Source of the DNA: Domibacillus iocasae
GTDB lineage: Bacteria > Bacillota > Bacilli > Bacillales > Domibacillaceae
Reading direction: 5' to 3'
NCBI RefSeq assembly: GCF_001750285.1
Contig: NZ_MAMP01000025.1
Coordinates: 1 to 64,000, forward strand
DNA: 64,000 nt
The notes below the pieces were generated by a model, which was not told the DNA's origin, did not search any database, and was given only the letters and a program-made list of their open reading frames with translations. Shown here in pieces: positions 41,532-50,186 of the stretch (the first letter of the stretch is position 1; the number at the start of each line of letters is the position of its first letter). The translations under genes and the position numbers were made by a program.

Positions 41532-42407
41532 ATGCTGAAAAAAATACAGTTTTTTGTTGTGGCAGTTGTGCTGGCTGCTCTAGTAAGTCCGCAAGGCGGT
41601 ACTCAGGCAGCTGTTCAAAAGGACCAGGCAACATGGCTTTGGAATCCTTGGATGATTGTCAATGATGAAGCGGGAACGTTGACATTTCTGGAAAGCAAAA
41701 GAGTAAATAAAGTCTATGTGCAAATTGACCAGGATATCCCTATGAAGGTATACCGCAGCTTTATTAAAAAAGCGTTCGCCAAAGGAATACGCGTTTATGC
41801 GCTGGACGGCGCTTCGGATTGGGTTGCGCCAAAAGGGTATACGAGTCTGAATGAACTTATAAAGTGGCTCATTCGTTATCAAAGCGGTTCAGCAGCCACA
41901 CAAAAATTTGCAGGAATTCACTTAGACGTTGAGCCTTATTTATATAGCGGCTGGACGACCAATCAAGCTGCGGCTGTTGAGTCGTACCAAGCTCTTTTAA
42001 CGAAAGCAAAAAGCAGCGCGGCTTCTTTGAAATTACCGCTTGAAGCGGATATGCCATTCTGGTTTGATGAAATTTCTTATAAAAATACGTACGGAAACGG
42101 GAAGCTGGCCGAATGGGTTATCGCCAATACAAATAGCGTTACTATTATGGCTTACCGCGACAGCGCTCCTCTTATCATTGAAATTGTGAAGAATGAAATG
42201 GATATTGCTGAAAAATATGGAAAATACATTGTGGTTGGTGTTGAAACAGGTCAAACGAGTGAAGGAGATGCTATTTCCTTTTTTGAGGAAGGCGAAGCAG
42301 TGATGAACCAGGAATTATCAGCTGTTCAAAATCATTATGCATCTTCTGCAGGTTTTAATGGAACAGCGGTTCATCATGTCGGCAGCTGGATGACCATGAA
42401 TCCGTAA
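41532..42407 (+). CDS. Exported TIM-barrel-like protein under c-di-GMP control
   Basis: A 291-residue secreted protein. Residues 1-27 are a signal peptide (MLKKIQFFVVAVVLAALVSP, probable cleavage after TQA). The mature part looks like a glycoside-hydrolase-type TIM barrel: KVYVQIDQDIP, GIRVYALDGASDW, then FAGIHLDVEPYLYSGW near residue 136, where Asp and Glu are placed as in GH18-like DxE motifs. Late strands are SVTIMAYRDSAP and YIVVGVETGQ. I do not recognise an exact family. The start codon directly follows the riboswitch terminator. A role in cell-surface or biofilm polysaccharide turnover fits the regulation but is not shown. Confidence 0.75.
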   Translation: MLKKIQFFVVAVVLAALVSPQGGTQAAVQKDQATWLWNPWMIVNDEAGTLTFLESKRVNKVYVQIDQDIPMKVYRSFIKKAFAKGIRVYALDGASDWVAPKGYTSLNELIKWLIRYQSGSAATQKFAGIHLDVEPYLYSGWTTNQAAAVESYQALLTKAKSSAASLKLPLEADMPFWFDEISYKNTYGNGKLAEWVIANTNSVTIMAYRDSAPLIIEIVKNEMDIAEKYGKYIVVGVETGQTSEGDAISFFEEGEAVMNQELSAVQNHYASSAGFNGTAVHHVGSWMTMNP

Positions 42408-42419
42408 TGTTAAGAGCCC

Positions 42420-42449
42420 AGGCTGTCGACAAAGTCGGCAGCTTTTTTG
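42420..42449 (+). terminator. Terminator after the exported protein
   Basis: GCTGTCGAC pairs with GTCGGCAGC around AAA, followed by six T. Its sequence resembles the outer end of the type I repeat (GGCTGTTGACAAA). Confidence 0.8.
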
Positions 42450-42464
42450 AAAAGAGCCGATAGG

Positions 42465-42600
42465 TGAAGCCAGCCAGACTTCGCTTTCCACGGGCGGACG
42501 GCGTGCTTCCTCGCCGCTTCGCGTCTGCGGAATCACGCCCTATCCGCTGTTCCCACAAGAGTCTGCGTCCGGCAGGCTTCACCAAGTGGTTTGACAAGCA
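42465..42600. repeat. GC-rich intergenic repeat element, type II copy 2
   Basis: A non-coding GC-rich block beginning GTGAAGCCAGCCAGACTTCG and containing CTTTCCACGGGCGGACGG, CGCCGCTTCGCGTCTGCGGA and CCCACAAGAGTCTGCG. It ends with CAGGCTTCAC, inverted to its start. GC-rich blocks of this kind recur between genes in many Bacillus genomes. The region 42601-42751 after it has no gene I can support. Confidence 0.6.
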
Positions 42601-42754
42601 GCGAGCATAGGGGATGTTTCCTTTTTATTGCATAAGGCTATTCGCCTGAACCAGCTCGAGCGGGCTTGTTTAAACGCGCAGGCGGCAGGTGTGCGGGGAA
42701 CAACCAAATAGAAAAGATATTATGGACAAAAACTTGGCTAAATGGCTATAAATA

Positions 42755-42786
42755 AAACGATCTCCTGCCGCCCAGGAGATCGTTTC
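42755..42786 (-). terminator. Terminator of the DJ-1/PfpI gene
   Basis: AAACGATCTCCTG pairs with CAGGAGATCGTTT; T-rich sequence follows on the minus strand. Confidence 0.85.
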
Positions 42787-42787
42787 A

Positions 42788-43309
42788 TTATTCAGCTAAT
42801 TTATCAGCAAATGCTTTTACATAGGGAGGAAGGTCCGGTGGACGGCGGCTCGATACAATGTGGCCGTCTACTGTGACCGGCTCATCATGCCACGCTGCAC
42901 CGGCATTGGTCATATCATCCTTAATGCCGGGAGTACTTGTCACGTTTTTCCCCTGCAAAATATTCGCTGAAATAAGAACCCAGCCGGCGTGGCAAATTTG
43001 CCCGATCGGCTTTTTCGCCGCGTCCATTTTACGGACGAAATCGAGCACTTCCGGGTAGCGGCGCAATTTATCCGGCGCCCAGCCGCCCGGTACGAGAATA
43101 GCGTCATAATCATCCGCATTGATTTCCTCAAACGAATACTCCGCTTCTGCCGGTACACCATACTTGCCGATGTATTTTTTCCCGGCTTCCTTGCCCACGA
43201 GGTGAACCGTCGCTCCTTCTTCCTGCAGTCGCAAAATTGGATACCATAACTCTAAATCTTCAAATTCTTCTTCTACAAGCGCAATTACTTTTTTATCCGA
43301 TAACCGCAT
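42788..43309 (-). CDS. DJ-1/PfpI-family protein (YraA-like)
   Basis: A 173-residue class I glutamine-amidotransferase-like protein of the PfpI type, related to B. subtilis YraA. The nucleophilic elbow is QICHAGWVL with Cys near residue 106, followed by the His. A conserved acid sits early in EEFEDLELWYP, and the strand DAILVPGGWAPD near 70-81 is the family signature. Members act as deglycases or small peptidases against carbonyl damage. The ATG has GAGGAATTTCG upstream. It is a single gene between hairpins. Confidence 0.9.
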   Translation of the reverse strand: MRLSDKKVIALVEEEFEDLELWYPILRLQEEGATVHLVGKEAGKKYIGKYGVPAEAEYSFEEINADDYDAILVPGGWAPDKLRRYPEVLDFVRKMDAAKKPIGQICHAGWVLISANILQGKNVTSTPGIKDDMTNAGAAWHDEPVTVDGHIVSSRRPPDLPPYVKAFADKLAE

Positions 43310-43362
43310 CGAAATTCCTCCTCTGTTTGTTTCTTTTAGTGTAACAGAGGCATGAGGTATTC

Positions 43363-43394
43363 AAAAATAAAAAGCAGCCGGATTTCCGGCTGCT
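43363..43394 (-). terminator. Terminator after the DoxX gene
   Basis: AGCAGCCGGA pairs with TCCGGCTGCT, followed on the minus strand by TTTTATTTTTG. Confidence 0.9.
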
Positions 43395-43399
43395 TACCT

Positions 43400-43825
43400 T
43401 TAAACTGTTTTTTTAATTTTCTTGTCACTGTCTTTGCTGAAAAGCTGATCAAGGGCCAAGAAAGAGCTGCCTGTCAAAGCAAGAGAAACCGACATCGCAA
43501 GTAAAGCAAGATCAAATTCATAACCAGCCATTTGTCCGTTTCCAAGAAAACCGGCTGCAAGTTTTACTTTAAAGATAGCTGCAATCATCACAACCGCTAA
43601 TAGGGCGGAGAAAATTCGTGTACCGATGCCTAAAATAAGCGCCAAACCGCCTGCTGTTTCGATAAAAGCAACCACATAAGCAAGAATGCCCGGCAGTCCG
43701 ATACTGTCAAACCAGCCCGCTGTGTTAGCGATGCCCCCTTGAAATTTCACCACTCCATGAACAAAAAACGTAATTCCTAAAACAAGACGAATAATAAAAG
43801 CGCTCCATTCTGCATAACGATTCAT
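43400..43825 (-). CDS. DoxX-family membrane protein (MhqP/CatD-like)
   Basis: A 141-residue four-helix DoxX-family protein. The first helix contains IIRLVLGITFFVHGVVKFQG, and the core LPGILAYVVAFIETAGGLAL and GTRIFSALLAVVMIAAIF match the family. In Bacillus, DoxX proteins (MhqP, CatD) work with dioxygenases and hydrolases in quinone and diamide stress. The ATG at 43825 follows GGAGGAGAAAAG and lies 1 nt after the stop of the esterase gene, so translation is coupled. A longer in-frame start at 43960 overlaps that gene and is rejected. Confidence 0.88.
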   Translation of the reverse strand: MNRYAEWSAFIIRLVLGITFFVHGVVKFQGGIANTAGWFDSIGLPGILAYVVAFIETAGGLALILGIGTRIFSALLAVVMIAAIFKVKLAAGFLGNGQMAGYEFDLALLAMSVSLALTGSSFLALDQLFSKDSDKKIKKTV

Positions 43826-43826
43826 T

Positions 43827-44465
43827 TTACTTTTCTCCTCCATTATTAATGGCTTGAAACCATTGAATAAGATTTTTTTGTACAGCATGTGAAACAGCGT
43901 GGCCGGACGAATCAATGTGAAAGACAACGTCAGCGCCGCGTTCTCTGAAGAATTCAGCATTTGCTTCTCCCCAGGCTAGTGGAAAAATCGAATCCATCTC
44001 TCCGTGTGAAATAAATAGTGACAGCGGATAGGCCAGCTTCTCCGCGTAGGCCTCTTGAACGAAAGATGGAATATAACCGCTCAGTGCCGCTGCGCCTTTA
44101 ATGCGCCCGTTTAACGAAAGGCCGAGTGTCATCGCCAAAATAGCTCCCTGGCTAAAGCCCATCGTGTAAAGACGCTCCGAATCAACCGGATAATGACTGC
44201 AGGCATAATCAATAAAAGCCGTAATCTTTTCTACCGTTTCTTCAAATACGGGACGATGAGGGTTGCCAAACCCTTGAATGGTGAAAAAAGCGAACCCGGG
44301 CGGCTGTGAAAGCGGACCACGCATGCTGAACACATACACATCTTCAAGTTCATCCAGCAGAGGCAAAAGATCCTGCTCATTGCTTCCAAGGCCATGCATT
44401 AAAAAAATGGCTGGATATTGTCTTCCTTCTTCCACTTGAGCAGGCTGGTGAAGCGCATAGTGCAT
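43827..44465 (-). CDS. Alpha/beta-hydrolase, phospholipase/carboxylesterase type (MhqD-like)
   Basis: A 212-residue alpha/beta-hydrolase. The oxyanion region is FLMHGLGSNEQDLLPL (residues about 21-36), the nucleophile Ser is in MGFSQGAILA near 107, the acid Asp in SHGEMDSIFP near 156, and the catalytic His in DSSGHAVS near 187. This is the size and layout of carboxylesterase 2 proteins such as MhqD, which are induced by quinones in Bacillus. The start follows AAAGGAGG. It forms an operon with the DoxX gene and is divergent from an XRE-cupin regulator, a plausible controller. Confidence 0.87.
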   Translation of the reverse strand: MHYALHQPAQVEEGRQYPAIFLMHGLGSNEQDLLPLLDELEDVYVFSMRGPLSQPPGFAFFTIQGFGNPHRPVFEETVEKITAFIDYACSHYPVDSERLYTMGFSQGAILAMTLGLSLNGRIKGAAALSGYIPSFVQEAYAEKLAYPLSLFISHGEMDSIFPLAWGEANAEFFRERGADVVFHIDSSGHAVSHAVQKNLIQWFQAINNGGEK

Positions 44466-44601
44466 CCTATAAAAACCTCCTTTGTTTCCCTATATGAATA
44501 ATTGTTTATTATAAGATAACAATATTCAGGATAGAACGTCAAGTATTTTTTTGTTAATATGTAATTAAGTTTTCTATTAGTAAACAAAGAGGGAGATATT
44601 C

Positions 44602-45150
44602 ATGGACATTGGATCAACTATTCGAGCCATTCGAAACCGAAAAAATATTACAATTGCCCAGATGAGTGAAGGGACAGGCTTATCAAAAGGGTTTATCAGC
44701 AACATGGAGAACAATAATACGTCACCTTCCATTCAATCGCTGCAGGCAGTGGCGCAGTTTCTTGACATTCCACTGCCTTATCTGCTTTTAGAAAAAGAAC
44801 AGAAGATGAGGGTAGTCCGTAAAGAAGAGCGCCAATATACAACGTATTCAAAAGAAAAAATTAAAGTAGAGCATTTAACGTCTAAAGGGGGATTGACGAT
44901 GCAGCGGGTGGAATTTCCGCCTGGCGCCTCAACAGGAGATGCCTCCCATGCCCACGAAGGAGAAGAATGCCATCTTGTGCTGCAAGGAACGATTTTAGCA
45001 GAGCAGGGAGAAGACTCGGTTGTTCTTGAGGAAGGCGATGCGTTCAGCTGGAACGCGTGCGTGCCGCATTTTGTTCAAAATACCGGGGAAGGAACTGCCA
45101 TTGTACTCATCGCCGTTTATACGGGCGGCGAGTCTGCGGATGTGCTGTGA
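44602..45150 (+). CDS. XRE-family regulator with C-terminal cupin domain
   Basis: A 182-residue regulator. The N-terminal helix-turn-helix (residues 5-60) has IAQMSEGTGLSKGFISNMEN. The cupin domain (about 105-178) carries the metal-type motif in SHAHEGEECHLVLQG and the second motif FSWNACVPHFVQN. XRE-cupin proteins sense small molecules such as amino-acid or polyamine derivatives. The start follows GAGGGAGAT. Its divergent position 136 nt from the esterase/DoxX operon suggests control of that operon. A strong terminator follows. Confidence 0.88.
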   Translation: MDIGSTIRAIRNRKNITIAQMSEGTGLSKGFISNMENNNTSPSIQSLQAVAQFLDIPLPYLLLEKEQKMRVVRKEERQYTTYSKEKIKVEHLTSKGGLTMQRVEFPPGASTGDASHAHEGEECHLVLQGTILAEQGEDSVVLEEGDAFSWNACVPHFVQNTGEGTAIVLIAVYTGGESADVL

Positions 45151-45157
45151 AGGGAAA

Positions 45158-45197
45158 GAAAAAGGCTGTCTCAATTTATATTTGAGACAGCCTTTTT
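45158..45197 (+). terminator. Terminator after the XRE-cupin gene
   Basis: AAAGGCTGTCTCAA pairs with TTGAGACAGCCTTT, followed by T. It also gives an A/T-flanked stem for the convergent HxlR gene. Confidence 0.92.
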
Positions 45198-45207
45198 AAA
45201 GTGAATA

Positions 45208-45534
45208 TTATTGAACAACTTCCTCGCCAGTCAATTCAATGTGCCCTTCACCCCAGGCGCACATCGCATCTAAAATCGGGCGGAGCGACCAGCCGTATTC
45301 GGTTAATGAATAAACAACCTTTGGCGGAACCTGCTCAAAGACGGTCCGGTTCACGACGCCGTCTGATTCAAGCTCACGCAGCTGCTGCGTGAGCATTTTT
45401 TGCGTGATGCCGGGCATTAACTTCTTCAGCTCACTCGTACGCTTTTCCCCTTTAATTAAATGGCACATAATGACAACTTTCCATTTACCGCCGATGACAT
45501 CGAGTGTCGCTTCAACCGGAATATTGTATGCCAC
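45208..45534 (-). CDS. HxlR-family transcriptional regulator
   Basis: A 108-residue winged-helix regulator of the HxlR family (YodB, HypR, CatR in Bacillus). It starts with [20 protein letters not shown], and [20 protein letters not shown] forms the recognition part. The conserved N-terminal Cys used for redox sensing in YodB-type proteins is missing; a Cys occurs at [10 protein letters not shown] instead. The start is GTG at 45534, 8 nt after AAGGAGG. It is divergent from an MFS pump, and the shared intergenic region holds AAGTACGTACTT-type palindromes that are likely its operators. Confidence 0.88.
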   Translation of the reverse strand: MAYNIPVEATLDVIGGKWKVVIMCHLIKGEKRTSELKKLMPGITQKMLTQQLRELESDGVVNRTVFEQVPPKVVYSLTEYGWSLRPILDAMCAWGEGHIELTGEEVVQ

Positions 45535-45557
45535 GCTGTTTTCCTCCTTATAGGCAC

Positions 45558-45702
45558 TAAAAAGTACCTGCATTACTTTAAAGTACGTACTTCTCTTTTT
45601 GTTTGATTGCTTTCATAATAGCATACACAGGAATGAAACAAAAGATCATAAATGACTATAGGTACTTTAAAGTTCCTATGATACAAAAAAGTACGTACTT
45701 TT
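45558..45702. promoter_or_regulatory. Operator palindromes between hxlR and the MFS pump
   Basis: Perfect palindromes AAGTACGTACTT (45581-45592) and AAAAGTACGTACTTTT (45687-45702) lie about 105 bp apart. Extra GTACTTTAAAGT-like half-site pairs occur at 45563-45584 and 45662-45674. They flank the divergent starts and suit binding by the HxlR dimer. Confidence 0.7.
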
Positions 45703-45784
45703 TATTTTGGATTTTACCATTCATAATGATCTTTACGAAGAGACGGCAAGGGCCCGCCGCTCTAAAAACAAGGAGGAATAAAAA

Positions 45785-46990
45785 ATGAGTCAAGCACTTC
45801 ATGCATCTTCTACTCAAGAAAATGCTTCATCAAAAAGTACACTCGCCTTATGGGCACTAGCAATCAGTGCATTTGGAATTGGAACAACCGAATTTGTTCC
45901 GGTTGGACTGCTTGCATCCATTGCGGGCGACTTAAATATTGGGATTACAATGGCTGGGCTATTAATTTCCGGATATGCGGTCGGTGTTGCCGTCGGGGCA
46001 CCTGTACTGACTGCCTTAACGAACCGGATAAGCCGGAAATCGCTGCTTATGTCATTAATGGCTGTCTTTATTGTCGGAAATATCGTGGCAGCAACAGCTG
46101 CTTCGTTTGAAATATTAATGATCGCCCGTTTTATTACCGCGTTTTCACACGGTGTCTTTTTTTCCATCGGAGCAACGATTGCGGTGCAGCTCGTGCCGCC
46201 TCATAAAAAAGCGAGTGCGATTGCGTTAATGTTTACCGGCTTAACTGTGGCCACCGTCACAGGTGTTCCACTAGGTACGTTTATCGGTCAATCATTTGGC
46301 TGGCGGGCGACGTTTTGGGGCGTGGCGATGCTTGGCGTCGTGGCGATTGTGGCAAGTGCACTGTTAATGCCAAAAAATTTAAAACAGTCACCGCCGGCTA
46401 AGTTTTCGGATATGTTCCGTCTTATGACAAATAAAAATATAGTAATAGGACTCGCGATTACTGCACTCGGGTACGGTGGCACATTCGTGGCGTTTACGTA
46501 TTTAACACCGATTTTGCAAGATGTAACGGGCTTAAAACCAGGTATGGTCGGTATTGTTCTGCTTGTATATGGAATTGCCGTAGCGATCGGCAATGAAGTC
46601 GGCGGCCGGCTTGCCAATCACAATCCGGTTCGGGCCCTTTTTTGGATGTTTATCGCGCAAGCGGCGATTCTTATAATCATGTCTTTCATGATCCCATTTA
46701 AAATCGCGGGGCTGATTGGAGTTATTTTAATGGGGCTGCTTGCATTTATGAATGTGCCCGGCCTTCAGTTATATGTTGTTCAGCTGGCAGAAAAATATGT
46801 TCCTTCTGCGGTAGACGTGGCGTCTGCGTTAAACATTGCCGCCTTTAATATCGGCATTGCTGTCGGTGCAACCGTTGGCGGACTTGTCGTCGATTCCATC
46901 GGTTTAGTTCATACACCGTGGGTTGGAGGGATAATGGTCATAGGAGCGATTCTCTTAACCGCGCTATCATCCAAATTAGAAAAAGAATAA
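45785..46990 (+). CDS. MFS exporter (AraJ/PbuE-like, DHA1 family)
   Basis: A 401-residue 12-helix major facilitator. LAISAFGIGTTEFVPVGLLA (helix 1), LTNRISRKSLLMSL (loop 2-3), and FTGLTVATVTGVPLGTFIGQ with the antiporter motif C-like G-x-x-x-G-P/V-x-x-G place it in the DHA1 drug/sugar exporter group. Substrate unknown. The ATG at 45785 follows AAGGAGGAAT. Divergence from hxlR with shared operators suggests it exports or responds to an electrophile or drug sensed by that regulator. Confidence 0.88.
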   Translation: MSQALHASSTQENASSKSTLALWALAISAFGIGTTEFVPVGLLASIAGDLNIGITMAGLLISGYAVGVAVGAPVLTALTNRISRKSLLMSLMAVFIVGNIVAATAASFEILMIARFITAFSHGVFFSIGATIAVQLVPPHKKASAIALMFTGLTVATVTGVPLGTFIGQSFGWRATFWGVAMLGVVAIVASALLMPKNLKQSPPAKFSDMFRLMTNKNIVIGLAITALGYGGTFVAFTYLTPILQDVTGLKPGMVGIVLLVYGIAVAIGNEVGGRLANHNPVRALFWMFIAQAAILIIMSFMIPFKIAGLIGVILMGLLAFMNVPGLQLYVVQLAEKYVPSAVDVASALNIAAFNIGIAVGATVGGLVVDSIGLVHTPWVGGIMVIGAILLTALSSKLEKE

Positions 46991-46991
46991 T

Positions 46992-47032
46992 AAAAAACAG
47001 AGTCCGGATTTATGTCCGGACTCTGTTTTTTC
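46992..47032. terminator. Bidirectional terminator between the MFS pump and DUF3817 gene
   Basis: AAAAACAGAGTCCGGA pairs with TCCGGACTCTGTTTTT, with T-runs on both strands. Confidence 0.92.
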
Positions 47033-47333
47033 ATCCATGTACTTTTTCCAGCTGATGCAGCTTTTTATCCAAAATAAAGTTGCCAAATGGAATAAACGCT
47101 ACAATCACAGAAAGAATTGGCCAGGTCAGATTCCAGCGTGTTTTCAGCGTTACATAGGCGATGATCACACAATACGTGATAAATAGTGCGCCGTGAATAG
47201 AACCGACGATCCGGACAGCTTCCGGCATACCGAACCAATATTTCATCGGCATCGCAATAAATAAAAGAACAAGCAGCGAGATTCCTTCAAAGTAACCGGC
47301 GAACCGCAGCTTGCCAATCGTTGTTTTTAACAT
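47031..47333 (-). CDS. DUF3817 membrane protein
   Basis: A 100-residue protein with three membrane helices: GYFEGISLLVLLFIAMPMKY (about 13-32), GSIHGALFITYCVIIAYVTL (about 44-63), and PILSVIVAFIPFGNFILD (about 70-87). The G-x-x-H-G and P-F-G-x-F residues are DUF3817 hallmarks. Function unknown. The ATG at 47333 follows TTGGAGG; an in-frame extension to 47396 lacks a ribosome binding site. Confidence 0.85.
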   Translation of the reverse strand: MLKTTIGKLRFAGYFEGISLLVLLFIAMPMKYWFGMPEAVRIVGSIHGALFITYCVIIAYVTLKTRWNLTWPILSVIVAFIPFGNFILDKKLHQLEKVHG

Positions 47334-47499
47334 AGAGGCCTCCAATAAAGAGAATATCTTTTCTTTAAAGATAGCGGATACAGAAAAAGATTTCACCTTT
47401 TTTTCTATGTGTTCACGAGATTGTCAGTCTTTAAAACAACTTTGGACCGAAAAAAACCAGAATTGAACGAGTTATTCATTAGTTAGACCGGAAAAACAA

Positions 47500-47575
47500 A
47501 AAATGGACCGGATTATAAAGCAGAACGACCGGAAAAATCATTCGGCCGTCCCGGCAAACAATCCGGTCCATTTTT
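47500..47575. terminator. Large inverted repeat after cadA with GACCGG repeats
   Basis: AAAATGGACCGGATT (47500-47514) pairs with AATCCGGTCCATTTT (47560-47574). The 45-nt interior contains further GACCGGAAAAA copies, one of which also occurs just outside at 47486. T-runs are present on both strands. It likely ends cadA transcripts. Confidence 0.7.
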
Positions 47576-47576
47576 G

Positions 47577-49691
47577 TTAGTTATATTTTGTTTTCATGAG
47601 GCGCATCGAATTTAACACGACAATTAGCGTAGAACCGACATCCGCAAACACCGCCATCCAAAGCGTCAGCCAGCCGGGAATAATCAAGAGCAAAGCAAGC
47701 AGCTTCAAGCCGAATGCAAATGCGATGTTTTGCTTGATGACCTGCAGCGTTTTCCGGCTGAGGGCGATCGTATACGGAAGCTTCTCTAAATCATCTGCCA
47801 TGAGTGCTACATCCGCTGTTTCCAAAGCGGTATCTGTTCCGGCACCGCCCATCGCGATTCCGACAGAAGCACTGGCAAGCGCCGGGGCGTCGTTAATGCC
47901 GTCACCTATCATCGCGACATGTCCGTGCTGCGTGCGCAATGACTTAATCGCATTAAGCTTGTCTTCCGGCATAAGTTCGGCTTTTACGTCGGTTAACCCG
48001 AGCTTGCGGCCGATTGAAGCGCCGGTCGCTTTGTTGTCGCCTGTCAGCATCACGGTTTTTTCAATACCAAGTTTCTGGAGCTTTTGAATAATGGATAAGC
48101 TGCTCTTGCGCACCTGGTCCGCCACAGCCACATAGCCTTTTACCTCATCCTCTGTTCCAATGAGCATCACCGTTTTTCCTTCTGACTGAAGAGCAGTGAT
48201 CTGTTTTTGCAGCGGCTCCGAAATCGGACGCATGTCCTCAAATAGTTTCGGACTGCCGATGTAATAAAGGGTTCCATCAATCACGGCTTTGGCACCTTTG
48301 CCCGTTAATGATTGAAAGTCATCCGCTGTGTATGCCGCTGCTTTTTCAACGGCTGCTTTCCGAAGAATGGCGGATGCGAGCGGGTGCTGTGAGAACGTTT
48401 CAAGCGCCGCAGCAATAGACAAAAGTTCGTTTTCGGTTATCTCAGACAATGAAGCGATATCCGTCACTTCCGGTTTTCCTTCTGTTAACGTGCCGGTTTT
48501 ATCAAAGGCGATAACTTTCAGGCGGCCGGTTTCTTCCAAATGAATGCCGCCTTTAATTAAGACACCGTTTTTCGCGGCATTCCCAATCGCCGTCACAATC
48601 GCAACAGGTGTTGAAATGACAAGAGCACAAGGACAGCCGACGACAAGAACTGCAAGGCCCCGGTAAATCCATTCAGACCAATCGCCTCCAATGAAAAGAG
48701 GGGGAAGGACCGCGACAAGAAGGGCAATTCCCATAATGGCCGGTGTGTAATATTTGGCGAAGCGGTCTACGAAAGCTTGCGACGGAGCGCGTTCTGCCTG
48801 TGCTTCTTCAACCAAATGAATGATCTTTGCAATCGTTGTGTCTCCGGCAAGCTTTGTCACACGTACCTCTAAAAATCCTTCTTCATTCAGCGACCCGGCA
48901 AAGACTTCATCGCCTGTTTCTTTCTGAACGGGTATTGATTCACCGGTGATCGCTGCCTGGTTAATCGAGGAGTGCCCCGTGATCACCTCGCCGTCCATGG
49001 CTACTTTTTGTCCAGGTTTAATGACCATGATGTCGCCGACTTGAATATCTTCGACCGCAACTTCGAATTCCTGGTTTCCGCGTTTGATCAGCGCGGTATC
49101 CGGAGCGATGTCCATAAGGGAACGAATCGACTGACGGGCTTTGTCCATTGAATAGCCTTCGAGCGCTTCACTTAACGCAAACAAGAAAACGACAACCGCG
49201 CCTTCTCCCCATTCTCCAATAATGGCCGCCCCAATAATCGCCACTGTCATGAGTGTTTTCATATCAAATTCAAAGCGAACGAGGTTTTTTAAGCCGACTT
49301 TAAACAAGTCAAAGCCGCCGATTAAAATCGATAACGCAAAGATCGTGATCGTCACCGGGCTGTTTTCACCTGAGGAAAAAGCAGCGATATAACCAAAAAT
49401 CAAAAAGAACAGTGAAGCAATTGTGTTTTTATTTTCACGCTTTTGCCAAAAAGGCACCTTTTCTTCTATGAGTTTTTCACGTTCCGGGTACACTTTAATG
49501 CCGTCAAACGCACCGGCGGCTTCAAGCTGCTCAACAGATGCGTCGCCGAAGACCGCGACTTTTGATGCGCCAAAATTCAGCTGAACATCTTCAACCGTTT
49601 GGATGTCACGAATATTTTTTTCAAACTTGGCGGCGCAATTAGCACACGACAAGCCTTGAAGCCGGTAAACATGTTTTGTTTCTTCACTCAT
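47577..49691 (-). CDS. cadA: Cadmium/zinc-exporting P-type ATPase CadA
   Basis: A 704-residue P1B-type ATPase that pumps Cd2+, Zn2+ or Pb2+ out of the cell. One N-terminal heavy-metal-binding domain carries [11 protein letters not shown] (CxxC). Eight membrane helices include the transport motif [10 protein letters not shown]. The phosphorylation site is [10 protein letters not shown], the actuator loop has TGESIPV, and the hinge is [13 protein letters not shown]. The CPC plus the later helix pattern put it with Zn/Cd rather than Cu pumps. The ATG at 49691 follows GAGAGG with 10-nt spacing; TTG at 49700 is too close. It starts inside the end of cadC and is repressed by it. Confidence 0.93.
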   Translation of the reverse strand: MSEETKHVYRLQGLSCANCAAKFEKNIRDIQTVEDVQLNFGASKVAVFGDASVEQLEAAGAFDGIKVYPEREKLIEEKVPFWQKRENKNTIASLFFLIFGYIAAFSSGENSPVTITIFALSILIGGFDLFKVGLKNLVRFEFDMKTLMTVAIIGAAIIGEWGEGAVVVFLFALSEALEGYSMDKARQSIRSLMDIAPDTALIKRGNQEFEVAVEDIQVGDIMVIKPGQKVAMDGEVITGHSSINQAAITGESIPVQKETGDEVFAGSLNEEGFLEVRVTKLAGDTTIAKIIHLVEEAQAERAPSQAFVDRFAKYYTPAIMGIALLVAVLPPLFIGGDWSEWIYRGLAVLVVGCPCALVISTPVAIVTAIGNAAKNGVLIKGGIHLEETGRLKVIAFDKTGTLTEGKPEVTDIASLSEITENELLSIAAALETFSQHPLASAILRKAAVEKAAAYTADDFQSLTGKGAKAVIDGTLYYIGSPKLFEDMRPISEPLQKQITALQSEGKTVMLIGTEDEVKGYVAVADQVRKSSLSIIQKLQKLGIEKTVMLTGDNKATGASIGRKLGLTDVKAELMPEDKLNAIKSLRTQHGHVAMIGDGINDAPALASASVGIAMGGAGTDTALETADVALMADDLEKLPYTIALSRKTLQVIKQNIAFAFGLKLLALLLIIPGWLTLWMAVFADVGSTLIVVLNSMRLMKTKYN

Positions 49692-49696
49692 CGCCT

Positions 49697-50056
49697 TCAA
49701 TCCTCTCTAGAATGCTCAAGTGCAACGCTGACCAGCTGGTGAACATGATCGTCTTTTACAGAGTAATAAACCATTTTTCCTTCTTTCCGGTATTTAGCAA
49801 GCCCCATGTTGCGGAGCAGGCGCAAATGGTGGGAAGCCGTCGCCGTGGTGGAGCCAATAATTTCGGCCACATCACACACGCAAAGCTCCTCTTCAATTGT
49901 CAGCGCGTAAACAATTTTCAAGCGGGTCGCGTCCGATAAAGCCTTAAAAAGCAATTCAACACCGTTTACATCCTCTATTTTCGACTGAACACGTCCGACT
50001 ACATCTTCGTTAAAACAAGTAGTTTCACATGTATCATTAACAGGTTTTACGGCCAT
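49697..50056 (-). CDS. cadC: ArsR/SmtB-family metal sensor CadC
   Basis: A 119-residue ArsR-type repressor. The N-terminal DTCETTCF supplies two cysteines, and [12 protein letters not shown] in the alpha-3 helix gives the CxC pair; together they form the Cys4 Cd/Pb/Zn site of CadC. The helix-turn-helix is [20 protein letters not shown], and the wing is [15 protein letters not shown] second zinc site at the C-terminal helix ([13 protein letters not shown]) is typical. It reads into cadA with an overlap, and one of two similar operators lies just upstream of its start; the other fronts czcD. Confidence 0.93.
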   Translation of the reverse strand: MAVKPVNDTCETTCFNEDVVGRVQSKIEDVNGVELLFKALSDATRLKIVYALTIEEELCVCDVAEIIGSTTATASHHLRLLRNMGLAKYRKEGKMVYYSVKDDHVHQLVSVALEHSRED

Positions 50057-50067
50057 TCCGTCACCTC

Positions 50068-50152
50068 ATTCAAATAGTTGTTTGATTGTCTATATTTAGT
50101 GTATGATGGGGGTGAGAAAAAGTCAATCACACATTCAAATGATTATTTGAAT
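50068..50152. promoter_or_regulatory. Two CadC-type operators in the divergent cadC-czcD region
   Basis: ATTCAAATGATTATTTGAAT (50133-50152) and ATTCAAATAGTTGTTTGATT (50068-50087) are inverted repeats close to the known CadC operator (TCAAATA-N-TATTTGA). One faces each gene, so CadC probably controls both the ATPase and the CDF exporter. Confidence 0.8.
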
Positions 50153-50186
50153 ATAAATAAAGAAAGGACAAAAAGGAGTGAGCAGG

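Noticed and set aside
44930-45534. Possible CRISPR or phage elements
   Set aside because: No spaced direct repeats, integrase, terminase or structural genes were found here or anywhere in the window; the repeats seen are operators and terminators.
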